A stretch of 63,293 nucleotides of DNA. Origin: an uncultured Pseudomonadota bacterium. GTDB taxonomy: Bacteria; Pseudomonadota; Gammaproteobacteria; Steroidobacterales; Steroidobacteraceae. Positions within the stretch are counted from its first letter, which is position 1. Each line of letters begins with the position of its first letter. The position numbers and the translations under genes were made by a program. The stretch spans positions 1 through 63,293 of the forward strand of contig CAIPVV010000038.1 in NCBI GenBank assembly GCA_903868595.1, written 5' to 3'. Of the stretch, positions 1 through 9,526 are shown piece after piece. The notes beneath the pieces are model-generated. The model did not search any database and had not been told where the DNA came from. It saw only the letters and a program-made list of their open reading frames with translations.

Positions 1-1716
1 CTTGCCGATGACGTCGCGGATCTTCTCCGGGTCGATCTTGATCGTCGTGATGGTCGGCGCCCACTCCGACATCTTCTCGCGCGGGCGCGAGATCACGGCG
101 TTCATCGCATCGAGGATGTGCAGCCGCCCGTCACGGGCCTGTGCGAGCGCGACCTTCATGATCTCGCTCGTGATGCTCGTGATCTTGATGTCCATCTGCA
201 GCGCGGTGATGCCGTCCTTGGTGCCGGCCACCTTGAAATCCATGTCGCCGAGGTGATCCTCGTCGCCCAGGATGTCGGTGATGACCTTGAAGCGGCCGCC
301 ATCCAGCACCAGGCCCATCGCGACACCGGCAACCGGCGCCTTGATCGGCACGCCCGCGTCCATCAGCGCAAGGCTGGTGCCGCAGACGGAGGCCATGGAG
401 CTGGAGCCGTTGGACTCCAGGATCTCCGAGACCACGCGGATGACGTACGGGAAACCGTCCATCGACGGCAGCACGGCGCTGATGCCGCGGCGCGCGAGGT
501 TGCCGTGGCCGATCTCGCGGCGCTTCGGCGATCCCATCATGCCGGTCTCGCCAACCGAGAACGGGGGGAAGTTGTAATGCAGCATGAACGGCTCGCGACG
601 CTCGCCTTCCAGCGCATCGATGATCTGCGCATCGCGCGTCGTGCCCAGGGTCGTGGTGACCAGGGCCTGCGTCTCGCCGCGCGTGAACAGCGCCGAGCCG
701 TGCGTACGCGGCAGCACGCCAACCTTGACCGTGATCGGGCGGACCGTCTTGTAGTCACGGCCGTCGATGCGCGGCTCGCCGTTCAGGATGCGATCCCGGA
801 CGATGCTGCTCTCGATGTTGTGGAACTGCGTGCCCAGGGCCTCGCCACCCCATTTCGGCTTCTCGTCGGCCAGCGGCACGGCCGCGATGACTTCGGCCTT
901 GATCTCGCCAACGCGGGCATAGCGCTGCTGCTTCTCGATGATGCGGTAGGCGTCGGAGAGCTTGGCCGTGGCCTGCTCCTTCACGAACGCGACCAGCTCG
1001 GCATCCACGGCGGCCGGCTTCCAGTCCCAGCGGGCCTTGCCCGCGGCCTTCACCAGCTCGTTGATGGCGCTGATGGCCACCTGCATCTGCTGGTGGCCGA
1101 AGACCACGGCGCCCAGCATGACGTCCTCGGAGAGGCTGTCGGCTTCCGACTCCACCATCAGCACCGCGTGCGCGGTACCGGCGACCACCAGCTCCAGCTG
1201 CGAGCCCTTGAGGGCCTCGCGGCCCGGGTTGAGCACGTACTGGCCGCCGATGTAGCCGACGCGCGCGCCGCCAATGGGGCCGGCGAACGGCACGCCCGAG
1301 ATGGCCAGGGCCGCGGACGCACCCAGCATGGAGGGGATGTCGGCCTGGATATCCGGGTCGATCGATACGACCGTCGCCACGACCTGCACTTCGTTGAAGA
1401 AGCCGTCCGGGAAGAGCGGGCGAATCGGGCGGTCAATCAGGCGGGAGGTCAGCGTCTCATTCTCGCTGGGGCGACCTTCGCGACGGAAGAATCCGCCGGG
1501 AATGCGGCCGGCCGCATAGGTCTTTTCCTGGTAGTTGACGGTCAGCGGGAAGAAATCCTTGCCCGGCTGCGCCTGCTTACGGGCAACTGCCGTAACCAGG
1601 ACGACCGTGTGACCCATGGTCACGAGAACTGCGCCATCTGCCTGGCGCGCAAGCTCGCCGGTCTCGATGGTGACCGTATGCGAACCAAAGGAGAAAGACT
1701 GCTTGGCAACACTCAC
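1..1716 (-). CDS. pnp: polynucleotide phosphorylase (3' end beyond window)
   Basis: Phosphorolytic 3'-to-5' exoribonuclease of the RNA degradosome. Reading leftwards from a GTG start at 1716 (N-terminus [11 protein letters not shown]), the frame stays open to base 1, giving 572 of the roughly 700 residues usual for the family. Both RNase PH-like domains are present, with the typical [10 protein letters not shown] and [11 protein letters not shown] segments near residues 80-105. The window edge cuts the KH domain just after KIRDVIGK, so the rest of KH and the S1 domain lie outside. A GAGG ribosome-binding site precedes the GTG. It is the last gene of the rimP-to-pnp block and sits behind the rpsO terminator, the classic rpsO-pnp arrangement. 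No frameshift is seen. Confidence 0.96.
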   Translation of the reverse strand, partial: MSVAKQSFSFGSHTVTIETGELARQADGAVLVTMGHTVVLVTAVARKQAQPGKDFFPLTVNYQEKTYAAGRIPGGFFRREGRPSENETLTSRLIDRPIRPLFPDGFFNEVQVVATVVSIDPDIQADIPSMLGASAALAISGVPFAGPIGGARVGYIGGQYVLNPGREALKGSQLELVVAGTAHAVLMVESEADSLSEDVMLGAVVFGHQQMQVAISAINELVKAAGKARWDWKPAAVDAELVAFVKEQATAKLSDAYRIIEKQQRYARVGEIKAEVIAAVPLADEKPKWGGEALGTQFHNIESSIVRDRILNGEPRIDGRDYKTVRPITVKVGVLPRTHGSALFTRGETQALVTTTLGTTRDAQIIDALEGERREPFMLHYNFPPFSVGETGMMGSPKRREIGHGNLARRGISAVLPSMDGFPYVIRVVSEILESNGSSSMASVCGTSLALMDAGVPIKAPVAGVAMGLVLDGGRFKVITDILGDEDHLGDMDFKVAGTKDGITALQMDIKITSITSEIMKVALAQARDGRLHILDAMNAVISRPREKMSEWAPTITTIKIDPEKIRDVIGK

Positions 1717-1766
1717 GCTTGAATGACCTCAAAGAAAGGGTTTCGAAAGACGACCAGTCCCAGAAA

Positions 1767-1805
1767 GCAAAAGGGCCGCGCTGTCTCGTTGGAACTGCGC
1801 GGCCC
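1767..1805 (-). terminator. intrinsic terminator between rpsO and pnp
   Basis: On the minus strand a perfect 9-bp GC stem (arms 1797-1805 and 1773-1781, loop of 15) is followed by TTTTGC at 1767-1772. It lies directly after the rpsO stop and before the pnp start, the position of the attenuating t1 terminator known from E. coli rpsO-pnp. Partial read-through into pnp is expected by analogy. Confidence 0.8.
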
Positions 1806-1813
1806 GTTTGACG

Positions 1814-2083
1814 TCAGCGGCGAAGTCCCAGCCGCTCGACTACTTCCTGGTATTTCTGCGGCTGCGTCGACTTGAGATAGTCGAGCAGCTTGCGGCGCTG
1901 GTTAACGAGCCGCACGAGGCCACGCCGGGAGGAGTGATCGCTCTTGTGAGCCGTGAAATGGCCGCCGAGGCCGCTGATGCGCTCCGACAAAAGAGCGATC
2001 TGCACTTCGGGCGAACCGGTGTCATTCGGATCGCGGCGGAACTGCGCAAGGATTCCGCTCTTCTTTTCAGTCGATAACGCCAT
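1814..2083 (-). CDS. rpsO: 30S ribosomal protein S15
   Basis: Primary 16S rRNA-binding protein of the small-subunit platform. The 89-residue product has the family length and hallmark segments: [16 protein letters not shown] near residues 21-36, the [20 protein letters not shown] stretch at about residues 50-70, and [12 protein letters not shown] at the C-terminus. A good sigma70-type promoter lies just upstream (2110-2138) and an intrinsic terminator just downstream, so the gene can be transcribed on its own as well as from the truB side. In E. coli S15 represses its own translation through a leader pseudoknot. The leader predicted here is only about 20 nt, so that mechanism is not obvious from this sequence. 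Confidence 0.97.
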   Translation of the reverse strand: MALSTEKKSGILAQFRRDPNDTGSPEVQIALLSERISGLGGHFTAHKSDHSSRRGLVRLVNQRRKLLDYLKSTQPQKYQEVVERLGLRR

Positions 2084-2109
2084 GTATGGGCCCTTGTTTA
2101 AAGCGCGGC

Positions 2110-2138
2110 ATTCTAACCGCTCGGATACAGCCCCTCAA
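2110..2138 (-). promoter_or_regulatory. predicted sigma70 promoter of rpsO
   Basis: On the minus strand TTGAGG (2133-2138) is separated by exactly 17 bp from TAGAAT (2110-2115). Four of six and five of six positions match the -35 and -10 consensus. The predicted start near 2103 lies about 20 nt before the rpsO ATG, and the -35 element overlaps the truB stop codon. Confidence 0.7.
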
Positions 2139-3022
2139 GTGAATTGGAGGCCTAAATCGTTGAAAAGGCGGCGTGGCTGCAATAAACCACCCGGAAGCAC
2201 CTCTCCGAGACCCAGGAACAGGCCATCGGGGGCGTAGATACGGCATCGCGGCGTTGGCGCGACGGGCCCGACGGGCACGGCCTGCCCGTGGAAGAGCGTC
2301 TGGATGGCGGCCAGGTCCAGCGTCTGGGCCGGCAGCTGAGGCAATGCAGCATCGGCGGGCAGCAGCTGCACCGAGCCCGGATCGGCAAGAACCTGCTCCA
2401 GCGTGACCAGGGGGTAGCCCTCGAAGGGTTCCACGAACTCGCGCCGCAGCGCGGTCAGGTGGGCACAGGTGCCGATCCGGGCCGCCAGGTCCTCGGCAAG
2501 CACCCGGACGTAGGTTCCCTTGGAGCACAGCACGCGCCACTGGCTGTCCTGGCCGTCCAGGCCCAGCAGCTGCAGCGCATGGAGCTGGATCTCTCGGGGC
2601 GCCCGCTCGACCTCTAGGCCCTGCCGCGCGAGCTTGTAGAGGGGCTGGCCATCCCGCTTGAGCGCCGAGTACATCGGCGGCACCTGCTGGGAGACCCCAA
2701 GCATCGCCTCGGCCGCCTCCCGCAGCAGTCCCTGCGCCCCCTCGGGCACGGCGCGCGTCGCCACGACCTGCCCCTCGGCATCGCCGGTGGCGGTGCGCTC
2801 GCCCAGCCGGGCGGTAAACAGGTAGGCCTTGCGGCCCTCCAGCAGGTCGCCCGCGACCTTGGTGGCCTCCCCCACGCACAGGGGCAGCATGCCGGTGGCC
2901 AGGGGATCCAGGCTCCCGGTGTGCCCGGCCTTGGGGCGACCCAAGGCGTGTCTCACGCGCTGCAAGGCGGCGTTGGAGGACAGGCCCTGCGGCTTATCCA
3001 GCAGCAGGATGCCGCTGGTCAT
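2135..3022 (-). CDS. truB: tRNA pseudouridine-55 synthase
   Basis: Converts U55 of the T-loop of tRNAs to pseudouridine. The start is taken as the ATG at 3022 (MTSGILLLDKPQGLSS), because the family begins there and the codon overlaps the rbfA stop by ATGA; a longer open frame further upstream reads through rbfA in the wrong frame. The product has 295 residues. The catalytic aspartate is D39 in the GSLDPLATG motif, followed by motifs typical of the fold (VPPMYSALKRDGQPLY, CSKGTYVRVLAEDL). The C-terminal part resembles a PUA-like domain. Translation is probably coupled to rbfA. Confidence 0.95.
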   Translation of the reverse strand: MTSGILLLDKPQGLSSNAALQRVRHALGRPKAGHTGSLDPLATGMLPLCVGEATKVAGDLLEGRKAYLFTARLGERTATGDAEGQVVATRAVPEGAQGLLREAAEAMLGVSQQVPPMYSALKRDGQPLYKLARQGLEVERAPREIQLHALQLLGLDGQDSQWRVLCSKGTYVRVLAEDLAARIGTCAHLTALRREFVEPFEGYPLVTLEQVLADPGSVQLLPADAALPQLPAQTLDLAAIQTLFHGQAVPVGPVAPTPRCRIYAPDGLFLGLGEVLPGGLLQPRRLFNDLGLQFT

Positions 3023-3381
3023 GTCTGGTTCTTGACGGCCGCCGAAATCAGCGCGGTCAGCTTGGCCGCGCGGTCGAAGGTCTCGTCGATGGCGAACTCC
3101 AGGCGCGGAGCGTGGCGCAGGCCCACGCGACGCCCGACCTCGCCCCGCAGGAACCCCGCTGCGCGAGCCAGTCCCTCCAGCATCTCCGGCGGCGGCGCCG
3201 CGCCGCCGAACGGCAGTACGTATACCTTGGCCGTGCTCAGGTCCGGCGCCGCCGTGACCGCCGTGACGGTCACCTGCCCGACGCGCGGATCCTTGACCTC
3301 GCGGCTCAGCAGCTCCGCCAGCGCCCGCTGCATTTCTGCCTCGATGCGCTGGTGACGCTGGCTGGGACCTGAACGTGCCAT
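3019..3381 (-). CDS. rbfA: 30S ribosome-binding factor A
   Basis: Cold-shock-linked assembly factor that binds immature 30S subunits and helps mature the 16S rRNA 5' end. The 120-residue product is of usual length and has the KH-type fold signature: QRIEAEMQRALAELLSREVKDPR at the N-terminal helix region, then VTVTAVTAAPDLSTAKVYV. It lies 8 bp after infB and overlaps truB by 4 bp, the standard infB-rbfA-truB order, so translational coupling is likely. Confidence 0.95.
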   Translation of the reverse strand: MARSGPSQRHQRIEAEMQRALAELLSREVKDPRVGQVTVTAVTAAPDLSTAKVYVLPFGGAAPPPEMLEGLARAAGFLRGEVGRRVGLRHAPRLEFAIDETFDRAAKLTALISAAVKNQT

Positions 3382-3389
3382 GTGGCGAC

Positions 3390-5945
3390 TTAGATCGTGC
3401 GCGCGACTTCAACGCGCGAGAAGCACTCGATCTGATCGCCCACGCGCACGTCCTGGTAGTTCTTCACGCCGATGCCGCACTCGGTTCCGGCCCGGACCTC
3501 GTTGGCCTCGTCCTTGAAGCGACGCAGCGACTCCAGCGCGCCCTCGAAGATCACGACGTTGTCGCGCAGCACCCGGATCGGGTTGTTGCGCTTCACGGTG
3601 CCCTCGGTCACCAGGCAGCCGGCGACCACGCCGAACTTGCTGGAACGGAACACGTCGCGGACCTGGGCGATGCCCACGATCTGCTCCTTGATCTCCGGAG
3701 CCAGCATGCCGCTCATGACGGCGCGCACATCGTCGATGGCCTCGTAGATGATGCTGTAGTAGCGCACGTCAAGGCCGGTCTCCTTGATCGCGTCGCGGGC
3801 ACCCGCGTCCGCGCGGACGTTGAAGCCGATGATTCGCGCCTTGGAAGCCGCCGCCAGCGCAACGTCGGAGGCCGTAATGCCGCCCACGTTGGCGCCCAGC
3901 ACCTTGACCTGCACTTCCGAGGTCGAGAGCTTGTTGAGCGCATCGCGCAACGCCTCGGCGCTGCCCTGCACGTCGGTCTTGATGAGGATCGGGATGACGC
4001 TCGCCTTGGCGTCCTCCATCTGCGTGAACACGTCCTCCAGCTTGGCGCTCTGGCGCCCCTGCTTGGTGTCGCGGAACTTGCCCTGACGATGCAGCGCCAC
4101 TTCGCGCGCCTTGCGGTCGCTCTCCACGGCAATCAGCTCGTCGCCGGCATTGGGTGCAGCGGTAAGGCCCAGCACCACCACCGGCATCGACGGCAGCGCC
4201 TTGTCCACGGCTTTACCCGTCTCATCGAACATCGCGCGCACGCGGCCGAACTGCTGGCCAGCGAGGATCGGGTCGCCCAGCTTCAGCGTACCGCGCTTGA
4301 TCAGCACGGTCGCCACGGCGCCGCGGCCCTTCTCGATGCTCGACTCCACCACGATGCCGGAGGCCAGCCCGTCGCGCGGCGCCTTCAGCTCCAGCACCTC
4401 GGCCTGCAGCAGGATGGCATCCAGCAGCGCATCCACGCCCGTCCCTTCCTTCGCCGAGACATGCACGAACATGTTCGCGCCGCCCCACTCCTCCGAGACC
4501 ACCTCGTACTTGGCCAGCTCCTGGCGTACGCGATCCGGATCGGCATCGGGCTTATCGATCTTGTTGACGGCAACCACGATCGGAACGCCGGCGGCACGCG
4601 CGTGCTCCACCGCCTCGATCGTCTGCGGCATCACGCCATCGTCGGCCGCCACCACCAGCACGACCACGTCGGTCGCCTTCGCGCCACGGGCACGCATGGC
4701 CGTGAAGGCCGCGTGACCCGGGGTATCCAGGAAGGTGACCATGCCACGCGGCGTTTCCACGTGATACGCGCCGATATGCTGCGTGATGCCGCCGGCCTCG
4801 CCGGAGGCGACCTTCGTGCGGCGGATGTAATCCAGCAGCGAGGTCTTGCCATGGTCGACATGGCCCATGACGGTGACGACCGGGGGACGCGGCAGGTACT
4901 TGTCCTCGGCGTTTTCGGCGCCCTGCAGCCCTTCCTCGATCTCGTTTTCCTTGACGAGCTTGGCCGCGTGGCCCATCTCCTCGACCACCAGCACCGCGGT
5001 GTCCTGGTCGATCGGCTGGTTGATGGTGGCCATGACGCCTAGATTCATCAGGACCTTGATGACTTCCGTGGCCTTCACGGCCATGCGGTTGGCCAGTTCG
5101 GCGACCGTGATGGTCTCCCCGATGGCAACGTCGCGCTTGACCGGCGCGGTCGGCATCTCAAAGCCGTGCTTGGCGTCGCTGTCGTGGCTCGACGGACGAC
5201 CGCGCGTGCGCTGCTTGCTCTTTTTCTTGAAGCGGGCGCTCACGTCGCCGGCGACGTGCAGTTCCTGGCGGCCGTAGCGGGTCGCCGGGTTGGCCGGACC
5301 ACGCGGGGCCACCGGCGCCACCGCGGCAGACGCCGGGGCCGCGGCGGCGACGCGCGGTCGCTCGCTCTTGGCCTGCTCGGCGGCGCGCTGTGCCAGTTCG
5401 CGGGCGCGGGCCTGCTCGGCCTCGTCCTTCGCACGCTGCTCGGCGGCGCGGCGGGACTCCTCCTGTGCGCGGCTACGGTTTTGCTCGTCTTCCAGGCGAC
5501 GGCGGTTCTCGTGCTCGATCCGCTCGGCCTCGCGACGCTCGTTGTCCAGGCGTTCCTGCTCGGCGCGCTGGGCGTCCTCGATCTCCTTCTTCTTGACGTC
5601 GACCTGGTCCTGCTGGACCCGAGCCTGCTCTTCCAGGACGTCCCGCTTCACGTAGGTGCGCTTGACGCGCACTTCCACGTTCACGGTACGCGCACGGCCC
5701 TGCGTGCTGGCGAGCTTCAGCTCGCTCTGGGTCTTGCGCTTGAGGGTGATCTTGTTCGGTGCGGCGGTTTCCTCACCGCTGCCGTGGCTGCGACGCAGGT
5801 GCGTCAGCAGCTCCAGCTTCGCCTCGTCGCTGATGAGATCGTTCTCGCCGGCTACGGTGATGCCAGCCTGCTCCAGCTGCACGAGCAGCCGGTCTACAGG
5901 AACCTTCAATACATCAGCAAATTGTGAAACGGTGACATCAGCCAT
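3390..5945 (-). CDS. infB: translation initiation factor IF-2
   Basis: GTPase that places initiator fMet-tRNA on the 30S subunit and promotes 50S joining. The 851-residue product starts with an IF2 N-terminal domain ([20 protein letters not shown]), followed by a long charged, coiled-coil-like stretch rich in Glu, Arg and Ala at residues 110-210. The G domain begins near residue 360 (GHVDHGKTS), with DTPGH near 406 and NKID near 460. The beta-barrel and C-terminal fMet-tRNA-binding domains end in ARTI. It follows nusA after 19 bp. The window also holds an initiator tRNA gene, at 53.6 kb. Confidence 0.97.
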   Translation of the reverse strand: MADVTVSQFADVLKVPVDRLLVQLEQAGITVAGENDLISDEAKLELLTHLRRSHGSGEETAAPNKITLKRKTQSELKLASTQGRARTVNVEVRVKRTYVKRDVLEEQARVQQDQVDVKKKEIEDAQRAEQERLDNERREAERIEHENRRRLEDEQNRSRAQEESRRAAEQRAKDEAEQARARELAQRAAEQAKSERPRVAAAAPASAAVAPVAPRGPANPATRYGRQELHVAGDVSARFKKKSKQRTRGRPSSHDSDAKHGFEMPTAPVKRDVAIGETITVAELANRMAVKATEVIKVLMNLGVMATINQPIDQDTAVLVVEEMGHAAKLVKENEIEEGLQGAENAEDKYLPRPPVVTVMGHVDHGKTSLLDYIRRTKVASGEAGGITQHIGAYHVETPRGMVTFLDTPGHAAFTAMRARGAKATDVVVLVVAADDGVMPQTIEAVEHARAAGVPIVVAVNKIDKPDADPDRVRQELAKYEVVSEEWGGANMFVHVSAKEGTGVDALLDAILLQAEVLELKAPRDGLASGIVVESSIEKGRGAVATVLIKRGTLKLGDPILAGQQFGRVRAMFDETGKAVDKALPSMPVVVLGLTAAPNAGDELIAVESDRKAREVALHRQGKFRDTKQGRQSAKLEDVFTQMEDAKASVIPILIKTDVQGSAEALRDALNKLSTSEVQVKVLGANVGGITASDVALAAASKARIIGFNVRADAGARDAIKETGLDVRYYSIIYEAIDDVRAVMSGMLAPEIKEQIVGIAQVRDVFRSSKFGVVAGCLVTEGTVKRNNPIRVLRDNVVIFEGALESLRRFKDEANEVRAGTECGIGVKNYQDVRVGDQIECFSRVEVARTI

Positions 5946-5964
5946 GTTTTCTCGCTCTCCAGGC

Positions 5965-7461
5965 CTATTTCTCGGCCTGGAACCAAATTTCGCGCGCCTT
6001 CATGATCAGCACGCCGGCACCCTGCTCATCCAGTCCATCGATGTCCGCGAGGTCATCGATCGACTGCTCGGCAAGCTGCTCGCGGGTGCGAACACCACGA
6101 CGCGCCAGTGACAGCGCGAGGTCCGGATTCATTCCGGTAAGGGCCAGCAGGTCGTCTGCCGGCATCGTCTGCTCCAGCGTTTCTTCGCCCGCGATCGCCT
6201 GCGTGAGCAGCACGTCACGTGCGCGATTGCGCAATTCCTTGACCATCGCCTCGTCAAACTCGGCAATGGACTCCAGCTCGCTCACCGGCACGTAGGCCAG
6301 CTCCTCGATCGTGGAGAAGCCTTCCTGGGCGAGGATCGCCGCCACATCCTCATCCACGTCCAACTGCTTCATGAACATCTGCACCAGGCGCGAGGACTCG
6401 GACTCGCTCTTGGCCTCGGCGTCGGACTCGGTCATGACGTTGAGGTCCCAGCCCGTGAGCTGGCTGGCAAGGCGGATGTTCTGGCCGCCGCGCCCGATCG
6501 CCTGGGACAGCTTGTCCTCGGCAACCGCGATATCCATGCTGTGGGAATCCTCATCCACCACGATGGAGAGCACTTCGGCCGGCGACATCGCGTTGATGAC
6601 GAACTGGGCCGGGTTCTCGTCAAAGGGGATGATGTCCACGCGCTCGCCGGCGATCTCGTTGGAGACGGCCTGCACGCGCGAACCGCGCATGCCGACGCAG
6701 GCCCCGACCGGGTCGATGCGCGGCTCTGTGCTGCGCACGGCGATCTTGGCGCGCACGCCCGGATCGCGGGCGGCACCCAGGATCTGGATCGTGCCCTGGC
6801 CGACTTCCGGCACCTCGAGCTTGAACAGCTCGATCAGGAACTCAGGGGCCGTGCGGGAGAGAAACAGCTGGGGGCCGCGCGGCTCGGAGCGTACTTCCTT
6901 CAGGAACGCCTTCACGCGGTCCTGCGGCTTCAGCGCCTCGCGCGGGATCATGTCGCTGCGCGGCACGAAGCCCTCAGCATTGCTGCCCAAGTCCACGAAG
7001 ATGCCGTTGCGGTCAACGCGCTTGACCACGCCGCTGATCAGCGTGGAAACGCGATCCTGGTAGGCCTCCACGACTTGCGCACGCTCGGCCTCGCGCACCT
7101 TCTGCACCATGACCTGCTTGGCCTGCTGCGCGGCGATGCGGCCGAAGGCGACCGACTCCATCGGCTGCTCGACCATGCCGCCCGGCTCGGCGTCCTTGCT
7201 GACGTCCAGGGCATCGTCCAGTCGCAGCTCGGCCTCCGGGTTCTCCAGCTCGTTGGAGTCGTCGGCGAAAACCTTCCAGCGACGGAATGTCTCGTAGTCA
7301 CCGGTTTTGCGGTTGATCGCGACGCGAATGTCCCAGTCCTCGCCGTGCTTCTTGCGCGTGGCCGCCGCGAGGGCCGCCTCGAGTGCATCGAAGATGACTT
7401 CTTTTTCGACGCCCTTCTCGTTCGAAACGGCGTCCACCACAGTCAGGATTTCTTTATTCAT
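5965..7461 (-). CDS. nusA: transcription termination/antitermination factor NusA
   Basis: RNA polymerase-binding elongation factor that modulates pausing, termination and antitermination. The 498-residue product has the N-terminal polymerase-binding domain (residues 1-125), an S1 domain from about residue 147 ([19 protein letters not shown]), two KH modules (with [18 protein letters not shown] and [13 protein letters not shown]), and two acidic helix-hairpin-helix repeats at about 365-430 and 440-498, as in gammaproteobacterial NusA. It follows rimP after 6 bp. In enterobacteria NusA feeds back on its own operon through leader terminators; the tandem hairpins upstream of rimP make the same plausible here. 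Confidence 0.97.
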   Translation of the reverse strand: MNKEILTVVDAVSNEKGVEKEVIFDALEAALAAATRKKHGEDWDIRVAINRKTGDYETFRRWKVFADDSNELENPEAELRLDDALDVSKDAEPGGMVEQPMESVAFGRIAAQQAKQVMVQKVREAERAQVVEAYQDRVSTLISGVVKRVDRNGIFVDLGSNAEGFVPRSDMIPREALKPQDRVKAFLKEVRSEPRGPQLFLSRTAPEFLIELFKLEVPEVGQGTIQILGAARDPGVRAKIAVRSTEPRIDPVGACVGMRGSRVQAVSNEIAGERVDIIPFDENPAQFVINAMSPAEVLSIVVDEDSHSMDIAVAEDKLSQAIGRGGQNIRLASQLTGWDLNVMTESDAEAKSESESSRLVQMFMKQLDVDEDVAAILAQEGFSTIEELAYVPVSELESIAEFDEAMVKELRNRARDVLLTQAIAGEETLEQTMPADDLLALTGMNPDLALSLARRGVRTREQLAEQSIDDLADIDGLDEQGAGVLIMKAREIWFQAEK

Positions 7462-7467
7462 CTGCTC

Positions 7468-8001
7468 CTACCTCCGAGCCGGCTTCCGCGACCAATCCGG
7501 GGAGACTCTGGCTTTGCCAATCTCCGCTATCGACATGGTCACCGGCTCGCCGTCAACGATCAGTTCGATTCCGTCTGCATCAGCCTTGGTCAACTGCCCC
7601 GTGTAGCGCCTGCGGCCGTTGCGGGCCACGCCCAGCTCCACGTGCACCCGCTCGCCGACAAACCGCTGGAAATGCGCCGCGGTCCTGAGGATGCGGTCGA
7701 CGCCCGGTGAGGACACCTCTAGCGTGTAGGCCACCGGAATCGGGTCTTCCACATCCAGCAAAGCGGACAGCTCACGGCTGACCTTTTCACAATCCTCAAC
7801 GCCAATGCCTTCAAAGGACCGATTCTCATCGGTCTCATCGCCGACCCCGGCCGGAGCCACGCCGCCCGGCCAGTCGATATAGACGCGCAACAGGGCCTGC
7901 GACTGGCCCGGCGCGTACTCGATATCCACAAGCTCATAGCCCAGGGAGGCCAGCAACGGCTCACTCAGGGCGATCAGGCGTTCACGAAGGCTTTCGACCA
8001 T
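7468..8001 (-). CDS. rimP: ribosome maturation factor RimP
   Basis: Factor needed for 30S subunit maturation. I place the start at the ATG at 8001 (MVESLRERLIALSEP), because family members begin with this helix and the longer frame upstream runs through terminator hairpins. This gives 177 residues. Features are LGYELVDIEY near residues 20-30, VEDCEKVSRELSALLDVEDPIP and YTLEVSSPGVDRIL in the N-terminal domain, and a C-terminal SH3-like domain. There is an acidic insertion (GVGDETDENRSFEGIG) in the N-terminal half. Only a weak GGA ribosome-binding site is seen. It is the first gene of the nusA-infB operon. Confidence 0.93.
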   Translation of the reverse strand: MVESLRERLIALSEPLLASLGYELVDIEYAPGQSQALLRVYIDWPGGVAPAGVGDETDENRSFEGIGVEDCEKVSRELSALLDVEDPIPVAYTLEVSSPGVDRILRTAAHFQRFVGERVHVELGVARNGRRRYTGQLTKADADGIELIVDGEPVTMSIAEIGKARVSPDWSRKPARR

Positions 8002-8014
8002 TTCAAATCCAAAC

Positions 8015-8037
8015 AAAAAAGGGCCTTTAAGAGGCCC
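8015..8037 (-). terminator. terminator-like hairpin 2 in the rimP leader
   Basis: On the minus strand a 6-bp stem (arms 8032-8037 and 8021-8026, loop of 5) is followed by six Ts (8015-8020), only 13 nt before the rimP ATG. It has every feature of an intrinsic terminator but lies inside the leader of an essential operon, so it probably acts as an attenuator with substantial read-through. Confidence 0.75.
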
Positions 8038-8063
8038 TCCCGCTGCGGCTTGCCAGCGACCGC

Positions 8064-8086
8064 AAAAGAAAAGCCCCTCACGGGGC
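8064..8086 (-). terminator. terminator-like hairpin 1 in the rimP leader
   Basis: On the minus strand GCCCC-GTGA-GGGGC (8073-8086, a GNRA-type tetraloop) is followed by TTTTCTTTT (8064-8072). It stands about 35 bp before hairpin 2. Tandem terminators upstream of rimP-nusA are known in E. coli after the tRNA metY; here no tRNA precedes them. Confidence 0.75.
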
Positions 8087-8187
8087 CCTGACAAGCGCCC
8101 CTCGCGTAGCAGGCGCGAAAATAACTCTGGCCCAAGCCCTGTGGGTCCCGGACGGCGAGCCGCATGGGTCCCAAGGTTGGGCCGCGT

Positions 8188-8216
8188 ATACTACAAAATC
8201 AGGTGGCGCGCGTAAA
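8188..8216 (-). promoter_or_regulatory. predicted promoter of the rimP-nusA-infB operon
   Basis: On the minus strand TTTACG (8211-8216) lies 17 bp from TAGTAT (8188-8193), each matching four of six consensus bases. A start near 8181 would give a leader of about 180 nt that contains both terminator-like hairpins. A 16-bp palindrome (8252-8267) upstream may mark the end of the neighbouring transcript. Confidence 0.5.
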
Positions 8217-8277
8217 CCCCAGTCGGCGCTTGTATTTTTGGGGTGCCTGAGGCTGCTGCGCAGCAGCAGCCCGGCGC

Positions 8278-9081
8278 TCACCGGGGATTCGCGTGGTAGG
8301 TCCCGTCCTGCATCCGTTCCAGGTCCTGGTCAAAGCACGGTGCGGGCTCGCCCATTTCAACGCTGCTGAGGGTGATTTTGCGGGGACGCAGGCGCCAGGG
8401 CTCGGCCAGCACCTTCGGATCCTCCACCACCGCCGTGTACTCGATCGTGTCGCCCCGTCGCTTGAGGCGCTCGGTGACCCGAAGGTCGGCGGTGTGGAAG
8501 GCCCCGTTGTCCGTCAGCCACGTCTCCTCATTGAAGTTGCGGGTCTCCACGACCAGCGTGTCCCCCTCCCAGCGGCCCAGCGCATCGCCCAGGTAGGACT
8601 GGCTGTCGTCGTTGCGCTTGGCCTTTCGGTCCAGCGGCACGATCCGGAAGAAGGGTCCCGAGACGTCTTCATAGAGGAAGACCACTTCCCGGGCGGTCTG
8701 GACGATCTTGTCAGGGGGGCCGATCCGGGGCACGCCCGGGGGACGGCAACGCAGTACCGGATCCGTCTTGACCTGTTTTTCCGTCAGATCGCGCACTTTT
8801 GCGAGAAATTCTGGCCTGTACTGGGGCATATCGGGCGTCGGCCGCACGGCAGCGGCCGCCAGCGCCTCCGGGGTCGCCGGACCGCAACCCGCGACGCAGA
8901 CCGAACCGTTGGGCTGCTTCTGCGGCTGCAGGAAACCGATCCCGCCCCCGTTCTCCCAGGTACCGTTCAGGTCCGGGTGGCCGTCGACCAGCCGGGGCGT
9001 CTTGCCCGGGGCGGCCTGCGCCCCGCCGAATCCGGCCAGGGCCAGTGCGAGCGCCATCGCCGCCAGTGCGCGCTTGGTCAT
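8278..9081 (-). CDS. exported protein of unknown function, GxWEG family (copy 1)
   Basis: 267 residues with a Sec signal peptide (MTKRALAAMALALALAGFGGAQA). I cannot assign a function. The mature part has VDGHPDLNGTWENGGG near the N-terminus and the segment LGRWEGDTLVVETRNF, which recurs in the genes at 9523-10326 and 11386-12276 (motif GxWEGxxLVV). Two cysteines in a VCVAGCG context may form a disulfide. Proteins with this motif are, to my knowledge, common in acidobacteria and soil gammaproteobacteria next to DUF6152 proteins, without known activity. It is the last gene of a three-gene unit with 9122-9526 and 9523-10326, 40 bp after its neighbour, and points towards the rimP leader. Confidence 0.75.
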   Translation of the reverse strand: MTKRALAAMALALALAGFGGAQAAPGKTPRLVDGHPDLNGTWENGGGIGFLQPQKQPNGSVCVAGCGPATPEALAAAAVRPTPDMPQYRPEFLAKVRDLTEKQVKTDPVLRCRPPGVPRIGPPDKIVQTAREVVFLYEDVSGPFFRIVPLDRKAKRNDDSQSYLGDALGRWEGDTLVVETRNFNEETWLTDNGAFHTADLRVTERLKRRGDTIEYTAVVEDPKVLAEPWRLRPRKITLSSVEMGEPAPCFDQDLERMQDGTYHANPR

Positions 9082-9121
9082 GCAATCACTCCGTTTGAAA
9101 GCCCGTCCGCCGGGTCGCCGG

Positions 9122-9526
9122 CTATTTCTCGTTCGGGTCGCGGGCGAACTGGTAGTGGCGTCCGTCGTCGTAGGCGAGGCTCAGGATGTAGCCGACGGCC
9201 GGCGCGCCGCTGCGCACCGGATTGATATCCACCAGGACGTGCTGGCCCCCGCCCGCGATCAACTGGCTGCTCAACCCGGCCTTGCGCATCATGGCAACGG
9301 GCAGGGACTCCAGCTTCCAGGTCATGACCGAGCCGTCGGCTTCTTTCACGTCGAGGTAGACCTGCGTGTGGGGATTGATCCACTCCACGCGACTGACCGT
9401 GCCACTGAGCCTGACCGTCTTGGTGACGTCGAAGACACCCGCAACGGAATGATGGGCCATGAGCGGCGCCGAGCCTCCACCGACGAGCGCGAGAAACAGC
9501 ATTGCCGTGCGCAGATTGCGCCTCAT
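9122..9526 (-). CDS. DUF6152-type small exported protein (copy 1)
   Basis: 134 residues with an N-terminal signal peptide ending near MAHHS. The family pattern is seen: HHS just after the signal sequence, a GTVSRVEWINPHTQVYL stretch, then a predicted beta-rich remainder. The WxNPH core is shared with the two plus-strand copies at 10484 and 10918. The ATG overlaps the stop of the upstream GxWEG gene by 4 bp (9523-9526), so the two are translationally coupled and probably work together outside the cytoplasm. The HH pair and NPH could bind a metal; this is inference. Function unknown. Confidence 0.75.
   Translation of the reverse strand: MRRNLRTAMLFLALVGGGSAPLMAHHSVAGVFDVTKTVRLSGTVSRVEWINPHTQVYLDVKEADGSVMTWKLESLPVAMMRKAGLSSQLIAGGGQHVLVDINPVRSGAPAVGYILSLAYDDGRHYQFARDPNEK

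Noticed and set aside
118..1722. Long open frames on the opposite strand of pnp, infB and the nuo genes (for example 118-1722, 3375-5042 and 56743-58722)
   Set aside because: They lie fully opposite well-conserved genes and their translations are Arg/His/Ala-rich without family motifs, typical of shadow frames in GC-rich DNA.
8000..8280. A duplicated tRNA-fMet 3' end or attachment repeat at the rimP side
   Set aside because: I compared the rimP leader with the tRNA end and its terminator by eye. Only a loose T-rich similarity is present, no direct repeat.
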